Assembly: GCA_036568605.1 (NCBI GenBank)
Contig: DATCSE010000505.1
Location: 1-6,023, forward strand
Direction: 5' to 3'
Origin: DATCSE01 sp036568605
GTDB taxonomy: Bacteria; Pseudomonadota; Gammaproteobacteria; Burkholderiales; Burkholderiaceae_C
Length of the DNA stretch: 6,023 nucleotides
The notes beneath the pieces are model-generated. The model did not search any database, was not told the origin of the DNA, and saw nothing but the letters and a program-made list of their open reading frames with translations. Below are positions 1-5,303 of this stretch, in pieces. Within the stretch, counting starts at the first letter, position 1, and each line of letters opens with the position of its first letter. The position numbers and the translations under genes were made by a program.

Positions 1-825
1 ATCTTCGGCGGCGGGCAGCGCCGCGGCGGCGCGAGCCAGGTGTTCCGCGGCAGCGACCTGTCGTACGCGATGGAGATCACGCTCGAGGAAGCGGCTTTCG
101 GCAAGGAAACGCAGATCCGCATTCCGGCGTACGAGACCTGCGAGACCTGCAAGGGCAGCGGCGCGAAGCCGGGCTCGAGCCCGCGCGTCTGCACGACCTG
201 CAACGGCGGCGGCACGGTGCACATGCGCCAGGGCTTCTTCAGCATCCAGCAGACCTGCCCGCACTGCCACGGCAGCGGCAAGATCATTCCGGAGCCGTGC
301 ACCACCTGCAACGGCCAGGGCCGCATCAAGAAGAACAAGACGCTGGAGGTCAAGATCCCGGCCGGCATCAACGAAGGCATGCGCATCCGCTCCAGCGGCA
401 ACGGCGAGCCGGGCACCAACGGCGGGCCGAACGGCGACCTGTACATCGAGATCCGCATCAAGCAGCACGAGATCTTCGAGCGCGACGGCGACGACCTGCA
501 CTGCACCGTGCCGGTCGGGCTGACCACGGCCGCGATCGGCGGCAGCATCGAAGTGCCGACGCTCGGCGGCAAGGCCGAGATCGAGCTGCCCGAGGGCACG
601 CAGCACGGCAAGACGTTCCGCCTGCGCGGCAAGGGCATCAAGGGCGTGCGATCGAGCTACCCGGGCGACCTGTACTGCCACATCAGCGTCGAGACGCCGA
701 TCAAGCTCACCGAGCACCAGCGCAAGTTGATGAAGGAACTCGACGACTCGTTCCGCAAGGCAGGCGATCGTCATTCCCCGAACGCGAAGAGCTGGACCGA
801 TCGCGTCAAGGACTTGTTCAAGTAA
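1..825 (+). CDS. dnaJ: Chaperone protein DnaJ (Hsp40), 5'-truncated by the window edge
   Basis: DnaJ is the cytoplasmic co-chaperone that delivers unfolded clients to DnaK and stimulates its ATPase. The frame is open from base 1, so the gene begins outside the window. The 274 codons present lack the N-terminal J domain (about 105 residues by comparison with the usual ~380-residue length). Visible in order are the end of a Gly-rich linker, a cysteine-rich zinc finger with four CxxCxGxG repeats (CETCKGSG at 139-162, CTTCNGGG at 190-213, CPHCHGSG at 256-279, CTTCNGQG at 298-321), then the C-terminal substrate-binding domains including the GDLYIEI and GIKGVRSSYPGDLY segments. All eight zinc-binding cysteines are present. 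The GTG at 40 is internal and not a start. The sequence most resembles Burkholderiales DnaJ as recalled. dnaK is expected just upstream but is not in the window. Confidence 0.97.
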   Translation: MFGGGQRRGGASQVFRGSDLSYAMEITLEEAAFGKETQIRIPAYETCETCKGSGAKPGSSPRVCTTCNGGGTVHMRQGFFSIQQTCPHCHGSGKIIPEPCTTCNGQGRIKKNKTLEVKIPAGINEGMRIRSSGNGEPGTNGGPNGDLYIEIRIKQHEIFERDGDDLHCTVPVGLTTAAIGGSIEVPTLGGKAEIELPEGTQHGKTFRLRGKGIKGVRSSYPGDLYCHISVETPIKLTEHQRKLMKELDDSFRKAGDRHSPNAKSWTDRVKDLFK

Positions 826-840
826 GGCGGTCGTCTCGCG

Positions 841-2514
841 ATGCGCGAACGCAGTGGCTGGAACCCACTGACGCTGGCCTTTCTCGCCGCGCTGTGGACG
901 GCGGCGCTGTGCAACGGGCCCCTGTGGCGTGCGCTGAGCGCGCTGCCCGAAATGGCGTCGTGGCGCGGCGGGCTGTTCATGATCGGCTTCGCGCTGATGA
1001 TCACGGCGCTGACGGGCGCGCTGCTCGTGTTGTTCGCGTGGCGGCCGGTGATCAAGGCCGCGATCGCGTTCGTGCTGGTCTCGGCCGCGATCGGTGCGCA
1101 CTTCATGAGCACGTATGGCGTCGTGATCGACCCGACGATGATGACCAACGTGCTGCAGACCGATCCGCGCGAGGTGCGCGATCTGCTGAGTTGGCGGATG
1201 CTGGCGTATGTCGGCGTGTTGGCGGCTCTGCCGATCGCGCTGCTGTGGCGCGTGCCGCTGCGCAGTCTGGCCTTCACCGCGCAGGCCGTCCGCAACCTCG
1301 CGGCCTTCATCGCCGCGTGGCTGGTGCTGGGTGCGTTGGTGTTCGCACTGTTCGCCGATCTCTCGGCGACGATGCGCAACCACCGCTCGCTGCGCTACCT
1401 GATCAATCCGCTGACCTCGTATTTCTCGCTGGGCGTGGTGGCGGTCGAATCGAACCGCAAGCCGGCCGGGCCGCCGGTCGCGATCGGGCGCGACGCGAAG
1501 ATCGCGCCGCGTGCGGCGGGCACCTTGCCGCCGCTGCTGCTGCTCGTGATCGGCGAGACCGCGCGCGCGGATCACTTCGCGTTGAACGGCTATGCGCGGC
1601 CAACGAATCCAGAGCTGGCGAAGCTCGGCGTGGTCAGCTTCACCGACGTCACCTCGTGCGGAACGAACACGGCCGCGTCGCTGCCGTGCATGTTCTCTCA
1701 CCTCGGCAAGCAAGGCTACGAATCGCGCTCGGGGGACTACGAGAATCTGCTCGACCTGGTGCAGCGCGCTGGCATGGCCGTGTTGTGGGTCGACAACCAG
1801 GCCGGTTGCAAAGGCCTGTGCGATCGCGTACCGCACGCCTATGCGAGCGAGCCGGTGCCCGGCGCGGCCGGCGGCGCAGCGTCATCGGCTGGTGTGCCGC
1901 CCTCGCTCTGCAGCGGCGATGGCGAGTGCCTGGACGAAGCGCTGCTGGTCGGACTCGACTCACGTCTCGCCGCCCTGCCCGCGCAAGCCAGCGAACGCGG
2001 CGTGCTGATCGTGCTGCACCAGATGGGCAGCCATGGGCCGGCCTACGCGAAACGCTCGCCGCCCGAGCGCAAGCCGTTCATGCCCGAGTGCACGACCAAC
2101 GTGCTGCAGCAATGCGATCGAGCAGCGTTGGTCAACGCCTACGACAACTCGATCGCGTACACCGACCACGTGCTGGCGCAGGCGATCCACTGGCTGAAGC
2201 AGCGCGAACCCCAGTACGCGCCCATGCTGCTGTACGTGTCGGACCACGGCGAGTCGCTGGGCGAGAACAACCTGTACCTGCACGGCCTGCCCTACGCCGT
2301 CGCGCCGCGCGAGCAGACCCATGTGCCGATGGTCGCGTGGCTGCCCGCGGAGTCGCGTGCCGCGTCGGGGCTGTCGCTCGATTGCCTGGGTCGTGCACGC
2401 ACCCAGGCGCTGAGCCACGACAACCTGTTCCACGTCACGCTCGGTGTGCTCGGGATCCAGGCGAGCGAATACCGGAGCGCGCTCGATGCGTTCGCGCCGT
2501 GCCGCGCGCCGTGA
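841..2514 (+). CDS. eptA: Lipid A phosphoethanolamine transferase, EptA/MCR-type sulfatase-fold membrane enzyme
   Basis: This is a 557-residue inner-membrane enzyme expected to move phosphoethanolamine from phosphatidylethanolamine to lipid A phosphates, a change that lowers affinity for polymyxins. The N-terminal part has about five hydrophobic segments (roughly residues 10-28, 45-66, 68-88, 118-137, 152-174), followed by a periplasmic alkaline-phosphatase-like domain. By alignment in memory to MCR-1, the zinc and catalytic residues are E239 (VIGETARADH), nucleophile T277 (SCGTNTAASLPCMF), D468 and H469 (VSDHGESLGEN), with H393, H398 and H481 as substrate or second-site residues. Cysteines C273/C283, C357/C363 and C417/C425 match the three family disulfides; C323/C327 form the extra pair typical of EptA rather than MCR-1. 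The start lies 15 nt after dnaJ with only a weak AAGG as ribosome site, so coupling to dnaJ translation is possible. Substrate choice (lipid A or another glycan) cannot be read from sequence. Confidence 0.93.
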   Translation: MRERSGWNPLTLAFLAALWTAALCNGPLWRALSALPEMASWRGGLFMIGFALMITALTGALLVLFAWRPVIKAAIAFVLVSAAIGAHFMSTYGVVIDPTMMTNVLQTDPREVRDLLSWRMLAYVGVLAALPIALLWRVPLRSLAFTAQAVRNLAAFIAAWLVLGALVFALFADLSATMRNHRSLRYLINPLTSYFSLGVVAVESNRKPAGPPVAIGRDAKIAPRAAGTLPPLLLLVIGETARADHFALNGYARPTNPELAKLGVVSFTDVTSCGTNTAASLPCMFSHLGKQGYESRSGDYENLLDLVQRAGMAVLWVDNQAGCKGLCDRVPHAYASEPVPGAAGGAASSAGVPPSLCSGDGECLDEALLVGLDSRLAALPAQASERGVLIVLHQMGSHGPAYAKRSPPERKPFMPECTTNVLQQCDRAALVNAYDNSIAYTDHVLAQAIHWLKQREPQYAPMLLYVSDHGESLGENNLYLHGLPYAVAPREQTHVPMVAWLPAESRAASGLSLDCLGRARTQALSHDNLFHVTLGVLGIQASEYRSALDAFAPCRAP

Positions 2515-2530
2515 GCGCCGCGGCCGGGCG

Positions 2531-3697
2531 TCAATCGAACAAGTCGGGCTGGCGATCGTCCGGGTTGTCGTCGCGGCCTGAGCGCGGCAGCGGCCGCTTG
2601 AAGCGCGTCAGATCGAGCTCGACCTTGTCGCGGTTCAGACCGAGCCGCGCGACCGCCTTCGAAAAGCGCTGGGACAACAGCTGCGCCCACACGCCCTCTC
2701 CCCGCATGCGCTGGCCGAACGTCGCGTCGTAGTCCTTGCCGCCGCGCATCTCGCGCACGCGCGCCATCACGCGCGCGGCACGGTCCGGGTAATGCTGGTC
2801 CAGCCATTGCTGAAACAGCGGGTTCACTTCCCACGGCAGGCGCAGCACGACACTGAATGCCGCAGTTGCTCCGGCCTCCTTGGCCGCCACGAGGATGCGC
2901 TCGAGCTCGGGCTCGTTGATGAACGGGATGATCGGCGAGACGCTGACGCCGATCGGCACGCCGGCTTTCGCGAGCGTCGCTATCGTCTGCAGCCGCCGGT
3001 GCGGCGCGGCGGCACGCGGCTCGAGAATGCGCGCGAGCTCGGGATCCAGCGACGTGACCGAGACGTACACCGCGGCGAGCCGCCGCTGCGCCATCGGCAC
3101 GACGAGGTCCAGGTCGCGTTCGATGCCCGAGGATTTGGTCACCAGCGAGAACGGATGCTCGCATTCCGACAGCACCTCGATCACCGAGCGCGTGATGCGC
3201 AGCTTGCGCTCGACGGGCTGGTACGCGTCGGTTGCGGCGCCTATGTTCAGATGCCCCGGTTTGTAGGCGCGCGATGCGAAGGTCTCGCGCAGCCGTTCGG
3301 CGGCATTGACCTTCGCGATGATGCGGGTCTCGAAGTCCAGGCCCGGCGACATGTTCAGGTAGCTGTGCGTCGGCCGCGCGAAGCAGTAGATGCAACCATG
3401 CTCGCAGCCGCGGTACGGGTTGACCGAGCGATCGAACGAGATGTCTGGCGAGTCGTTGCGCGACAGGATGGACTTGACGCGCTCCTCGATGATCTGCGTC
3501 TGCGGCGCGACCTGCTCCTCGCTCGCGAGCTGCTCGAGCGTGCCCCAGCCGTCGTCCTCCTGCTCGCTCGACTGCTGCGCGTAGCGGTGCTCGATCGCCC
3601 AGCCCGTGCCGCGGCCCTTGTGCGCCTGCGCTTCCGGCATCTCGTCGCCGGCTCGGTGCGCGCGTGGGACGTACGGCTTGATCGGGATCGTCGGCAT
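2531..3697 (-). CDS. PA0069-family radical SAM protein (spore photoproduct lyase-like), SOS-box controlled
   Basis: This is a 388-residue cytoplasmic protein. The 4Fe-4S/SAM-binding motif is CX3CX2C at C98, C102 and C105 within NPYRGCEHGCIYC. It is followed by a TIM-barrel-like radical SAM core (LVTKSSGIERD near 186-195, VSVSPIIPFINEPE near 251-264). The KGRG near residue 27, the FDRSVNPYRGCEHGC stretch and the overall length fit the PA0069/Rv2578c group, distantly related to spore photoproduct lyase. The family's reaction and substrate are unknown to me. The C-terminus reads DRQPDLFD, resembling a beta-clamp-binding peptide. A near-consensus LexA site sits directly before the first ATG, leaving no Shine-Dalgarno space: either the mRNA is leaderless or translation begins at M20 (codon 3638-3640). 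The gene is convergent with eptA (16 nt apart), and a terminator insulates it from the upstream gene. Family assignment is firm; the repair role is inferred. Confidence 0.9.
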   Translation of the reverse strand: MPTIPIKPYVPRAHRAGDEMPEAQAHKGRGTGWAIEHRYAQQSSEQEDDGWGTLEQLASEEQVAPQTQIIEERVKSILSRNDSPDISFDRSVNPYRGCEHGCIYCFARPTHSYLNMSPGLDFETRIIAKVNAAERLRETFASRAYKPGHLNIGAATDAYQPVERKLRITRSVIEVLSECEHPFSLVTKSSGIERDLDLVVPMAQRRLAAVYVSVTSLDPELARILEPRAAAPHRRLQTIATLAKAGVPIGVSVSPIIPFINEPELERILVAAKEAGATAAFSVVLRLPWEVNPLFQQWLDQHYPDRAARVMARVREMRGGKDYDATFGQRMRGEGVWAQLLSQRFSKAVARLGLNRDKVELDLTRFKRPLPRSGRDDNPDDRQPDLFD

Positions 3698-3698
3698 A

Positions 3699-3714
3699 CT
3701 GTGAATATATACAG
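3699..3714 (-). promoter_or_regulatory. LexA-binding SOS box upstream of the radical SAM gene
   Basis: Read on the minus strand the site is CTGTATATATTCACAG, flanked by A and T. It keeps both CTGT/ACAG half-sites and the AT alternation of the E. coli consensus CTGTATATATATACAG, with only two inner differences. One base separates it from the ATG at 3697. A TATATT (3709-3704) inside it could serve as the -10 element, placing a predicted transcription start at or next to the A of that ATG. LexA bound here would block RNA polymerase, so the downstream gene should be induced by DNA damage. The match is seen directly; regulation is inferred. Confidence 0.85.
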
Positions 3715-3742
3715 TCCTCGCCGCCCTTTCCAGTGCGCGCCC

Positions 3743-3774
3743 AAAGAAAAAGGGCGCGCCATCGGCACGCCCTT
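3743..3774 (-). terminator. Rho-independent terminator after the 11-residue-repeat protein gene
   Basis: On the minus strand, GGGCGTGCC, a GAT loop and GGCGCGCCC form a 9-bp stem with one G-T wobble (3772-3752), followed by TTTTTCTTT. AA/TT pairs can extend the base of the stem. It lies about 30 nt after the stop codon of the repeat-protein gene and about 30 nt before the LexA box, so it separates the two transcription units. Confidence 0.85.
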
Positions 3775-3805
3775 CGTTCGCAAGGCGAGCGATCGATCGT
3801 CGACG

Positions 3806-4207
3806 TCAGCTGCTCGATGCCGGCTTCGATGCGCCCTCGAGCTTGTCACCGCCCTTCTTGATCGCCTCGCCGGTCTTGCTGACGCCGTGGCCGATGCCCT
3901 CGCCGGTTTTCTCGGCGCCGTGCTTGATCGCCGCGCCGGTTTTTTCGGCACCATGCTTGATGGCCTGCCCCGTCTTGGTCGCGCCCTTCTTGACCGCCTT
4001 GCCGGTGACCTCGGCGCCATGCTCGATCGCCTCGCCGGTCTTCACGGCGCCTTTCTTGATCGCACGACCGGTCTTGGTCGCGGCAGAGGATGCAGCCGTC
4101 TCGACCTTCTCGACCGTGCTTGCGGACTTCGCCGGCTCGGCCGGCGTCTGCGCGGCAGCGGCGGAAGCGAGCACTGCCAGGGCCATCATCACAGCGAAAC
4201 GATTCAT
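3806..4207 (-). CDS. Small exported protein of seven 11-residue KTGxAIKxGAx repeats (LEA/synuclein-like hendecads)
   Basis: This is a 133-residue protein of unknown function. It starts with a Sec-type signal peptide (MNRF, a hydrophobic stretch to residue 15, AAAA, likely cleavage near A19/Q20), so the mature chain should be periplasmic or secreted. After a Pro/Ala/Ser-rich linker, residues 45-121 form seven uninterrupted 11-residue units of consensus KTGxAIK(K/H)GAx, then a short SKPASSS tail. Eleven-residue periodicity with I/A on one face and K/E/H on the other predicts amphipathic helices, as in LEA group 3 proteins or the lipid-binding repeats of alpha-synuclein; two Gly per unit is unusual. 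The mature protein has no cysteine or tryptophan. A GGGAG stands 7 nt before the ATG, supporting this start. It lies 53 nt after the DUF3297 gene, with a possible -10 (TAGAAT) in the gap, and ends at a strong terminator. Desiccation, envelope or membrane binding are guesses from shape only. Confidence 0.85.
   Translation of the reverse strand: MNRFAVMMALAVLASAAAAQTPAEPAKSASTVEKVETAASSAATKTGRAIKKGAVKTGEAIEHGAEVTGKAVKKGATKTGQAIKHGAEKTGAAIKHGAEKTGEGIGHGVSKTGEAIKKGGDKLEGASKPASSS
3845..4075 (-). repeat. Seven tandem 33-bp coding repeats (11-residue hendecads)
   Basis: Residues 45-121 of the exported protein split into seven units of 33 bp each with no spacer. Lys-Thr-Gly at unit positions 1-3 and Ala-Ile at 5-6 are nearly invariant (VTG replaces KTG once, GI or AV replaces AI once each), while codons differ between copies. 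The array therefore looks old and kept at protein level, not freshly slipped. Units four and five (KTGQAIKHGAE, KTGAAIKHGAE) are the most alike. Confidence 0.85.
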
Positions 4208-4260
4208 CGATCGGCTCCCAACCAGGAAAGTGCCGGCATTCTAGGAGAACGCTTTTCGCG

Positions 4261-4512
4261 TCAGCGGTAGAACGCCTCGACCGTTCCTTTCAGCTTGATC
4301 ATCAGCGGCTTGCCCTTGCGGTCCAGCGTGCGACCCGCGGGCACCTTCACCCAGCCCTCGCTGATGCAGTATTCCTCGACGTCGAACCGCTCCTTGCCGT
4401 TCAAGCGTATGCCGATCTCGTGCTCGAAGATCGCGGCGACGTGGTGCGGGCTGGCCGGGTCGACGGACAACCGATCGGGCAGCGCAGGCGGGGCGGCTTT
4501 GTCTTCGCTCAT
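4261..4512 (-). CDS. DUF3297 family protein
   Basis: This is an 83-residue soluble protein with no signal peptide, and its length is normal for the family. LPDRLSVDPASPHHVA, FEHEIGIRLNGKERFDVEEYC, ISEGWVKVPAGRTLDRKGKP and the C-terminal KLKGTVEAFYR are the conserved blocks recalled for DUF3297, a widespread proteobacterial family without an assigned function. The ATG at 4512 has an AGGA 7 nt upstream. A longer frame reading through this locus on the same strand (from 4558) is out of frame and is a shadow. A hairpin plus T-run ends only about 18 nt upstream of the ATG, so this gene's promoter must be squeezed into that gap or its leader must contain the hairpin. It may be cotranscribed with the repeat-protein gene 53 nt downstream, but a possible -10 for that gene lies between them. 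Confidence 0.9.
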   Translation of the reverse strand: MSEDKAAPPALPDRLSVDPASPHHVAAIFEHEIGIRLNGKERFDVEEYCISEGWVKVPAGRTLDRKGKPLMIKLKGTVEAFYR

Positions 4513-4530
4513 CGTTTGATCCTGTGAAAG

Positions 4531-4554
4531 AAAAAAGCCCCTTGCGGGGCCTCT
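4531..4554 (-). terminator. Intrinsic terminator (or leader attenuator) just upstream of the DUF3297 gene
   Basis: On the minus strand, GCCCC, a GCAA tetraloop and GGGGC form a perfect 5-bp stem (4550-4537), followed by six T and then CTTT. A-U and G-U pairs with the T-run can lengthen the stem. It begins right after the TGA (4555-4557) of a 28-codon gene-tail remnant, which makes it look like the old terminator of that lost gene. Its short distance to the DUF3297 start would also fit a 5'-leader attenuator. Confidence 0.75.
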
Positions 4555-4641
4555 TCATGGGTTCAACTGGCGGAGCCGGAGTCTTTCGTACGTCAAGGCC
4601 TCATGGGCATTGGCGGCGAGTCGGCCATCCGTACCCCTTAC
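4555..4641 (-). pseudogene. Possible 3' remnant of an unidentified gene
   Basis: Between an in-frame TAG (4642-4644) and a TGA directly abutting the terminator lie 28 open codons. The peptide has a credible helical C-terminus (LAANAHEALTYERLRLRQLNP in two pieces: LAANAH, then EALTYERLRLRQLNP). There is no ATG, GTG or usable TTG start at its head. Its position against the terminator and its protein-like composition suggest the tail of a gene whose body was removed when the region to the right was rearranged. I do not recognise the family, and the short length means chance is possible. Confidence 0.35.
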
Positions 4642-4656
4642 CTATCCCCATATGAA

Positions 4657-4672
4657 CCAGCGCTAGCGCTGG
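4657..4672. repeat. 16-bp perfect palindrome
   Basis: CCAGCGCTAGCGCTGG is its own reverse complement and stands in noncoding sequence between the gene-tail remnant and the alpA region. It could be a protein-binding site, for example for the nearby AlpA-like regulator, or a rearrangement junction. No second copy was noticed in the window. Confidence 0.6.
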
Positions 4673-4721
4673 ACCGTACTGGGACGCACCAGACCCGATT
4701 GCCAGAACTGAAGGAGACGTA

Positions 4722-4894
4722 ATGATACAAGCATCGGCACGCGTAACGCGCCGCGTGCCCCGGCCAAGACTCAGCTTGCGCGTCTGCCCGTTGCGAGCGA
4801 CTGGCCTCCCTCGAAAGAACTGACGATCAAGGCAACCCTTGCGCAGCTCCCTGCAAGATTTCAGCTAGAAATCATCGCCTTGGCACTGCACTGA
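4722..4894 (+). pseudogene. Small ORF upstream of alpA, possibly frameshifted
   Basis: The AAGGAG at 4711-4716 is ideally spaced before the ATG at 4722, yet that frame gives an Arg-rich 33-residue peptide ending at 4823. The frame one base earlier is open from 4712 to the TGA at 4892-4894 and has a more credible composition (LARLPVASDWPP, then KELTIKATLAQLPARFQ), but it lacks a start codon. One lost or gained base near 4722-4760 would join the good start to the good frame, giving a protein of about 57 residues ending 40 nt before the AlpA start. I do not recognise it. It may be a decayed island gene or coincidence. Confidence 0.35.
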
Positions 4895-4924
4895 AGAACC
4901 TAGAGTCGTTCAGGGACAGTCATT

Positions 4925-4928
4925 GGAG
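4925..4928 (+). promoter_or_regulatory. Ribosome binding site setting the AlpA-like start
   Basis: GGAG lies six bases before the ATG at 4935. A TTG at 4923 overlaps this site and would add four residues, but has no ribosome site of its own at normal spacing, so the ATG at 4935 is preferred. Confidence 0.65.
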
Positions 4929-4934
4929 AACTTC

Positions 4935-5303
4935 ATGCAGCACTCAACTTCCGAGAACGACCTGGCGCGCCAGAACGAAGGTCTCGCACAGCACCTGCGT
5001 ATGTCGAGCGTCATCAAGTTCACCGGCCTGGGCCGTTCAACGATCTATCGGCTCATCGCCGAACAGCGGTTCCCTCGTCCCGTGCAGTTGAGCCAGCGCG
5101 CGGTTGGTTGGCGCCGAGTGGACCTCGACTGCTGGAGCGCGGGCCGCCCACCATGCCCCCATCGTGTCAGCGATCGGCAGATGCCCGCCAGCGCGGGGTG
5201 CTACAACATTCCCGTCCCGGCCGCCCCGACACCCTCGCGAGGGAAATCGCAACGGACCGGCCGGGAATCACCTGTTGGTCGGCAAGGCCGCCGGCAAGCT
5301 TGA
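4935..5303 (+). CDS. AlpA-family (MerR-like helix-turn-helix) phage/island transcriptional regulator with a long C-terminal tail
   Basis: This is a 122-residue predicted DNA-binding protein. Residues 22-73 match the AlpA pattern: SSVIKFTGLGRSTIYRLIAEQRFPRPVQL is the winged helix-turn-helix, followed by RAVGWRRVDLDCWSAGRPP, the usual end of such proteins. AlpA proteins are typically encoded in prophages and integrative islands, where they activate excision or other element genes. The first 21 residues are a polar extension. The last ~49 residues (from CPHRVSD) are rich in P, R and G, unlike the family, which usually stops soon after this point at about 60-90 residues. That suggests the original stop was lost and the frame runs into unrelated DNA. 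No integrase is present nearby, so this may be an orphan left by a decayed element. An SD at 4925 supports the start. Confidence 0.8.
   Translation: MQHSTSENDLARQNEGLAQHLRMSSVIKFTGLGRSTIYRLIAEQRFPRPVQLSQRAVGWRRVDLDCWSAGRPPCPHRVSDRQMPASAGCYNIPVPAAPTPSRGKSQRTGRESPVGRQGRRQA

Larger units (their letters stand above)
4642..4921. other. Gene-poor stretch between the DUF3297 locus and the alpA-like gene
   Basis: This stretch holds no gene that I can name. It contains the palindrome at 4657-4672 and a strong ribosome-site sequence AAGGAG (4711-4716) five bases before an ATG at 4722 that gives only a 33-codon frame (to 4823). A second frame ending at 4894 has a more protein-like composition. No tRNA-like fold, integrase or terminal inverted repeat was seen. 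Confidence 0.5.

Noticed and set aside
2515..2530. Bidirectional terminator between eptA and the radical SAM gene
   Set aside because: The 16-nt gap is GC-rich but has no clear stem followed by a T-run on either strand.
297..2732. 811-codon open frame on the + strand crossing dnaJ and eptA
   Set aside because: It is extremely Arg/Ala-rich, has no family motifs and lies in the wrong frame over two well-identified genes. It is a by-product of high GC.
3843..4244. 133-codon hydrophobic repetitive + strand frame, same length as the repeat protein
   Set aside because: It is the antisense shadow of the 33-bp repeats. The minus-strand frame has a signal peptide, a ribosome site and a terminator, and this one has none.
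4241..4262. Small ACGC/GCGT hairpin after the DUF3297 stop as a terminator
   Set aside because: The stem is only about 4 bp and lacks a T-run, so it is too weak to support.
2792..4270. 492-codon + strand frame over the radical SAM and repeat-protein genes
   Set aside because: It is antisense to genes with clear conserved motifs; its LDR/AVLDRLAG-like repeats merely mirror the 33-bp coding repeats.
4560..4600. TGGCGGAGCCGGAG segment resembling the 3' end of a reverse-strand tRNA, a possible attachment site
   Set aside because: No T-loop, anticodon arm or acceptor pairing could be assembled from the adjacent sequence.
4880..4906. TTGGCA ... TAGAGT as a promoter for the alpA-like gene
   Set aside because: The spacing is only 15 bases and the -10 match is weak, so it is not listed as a feature.
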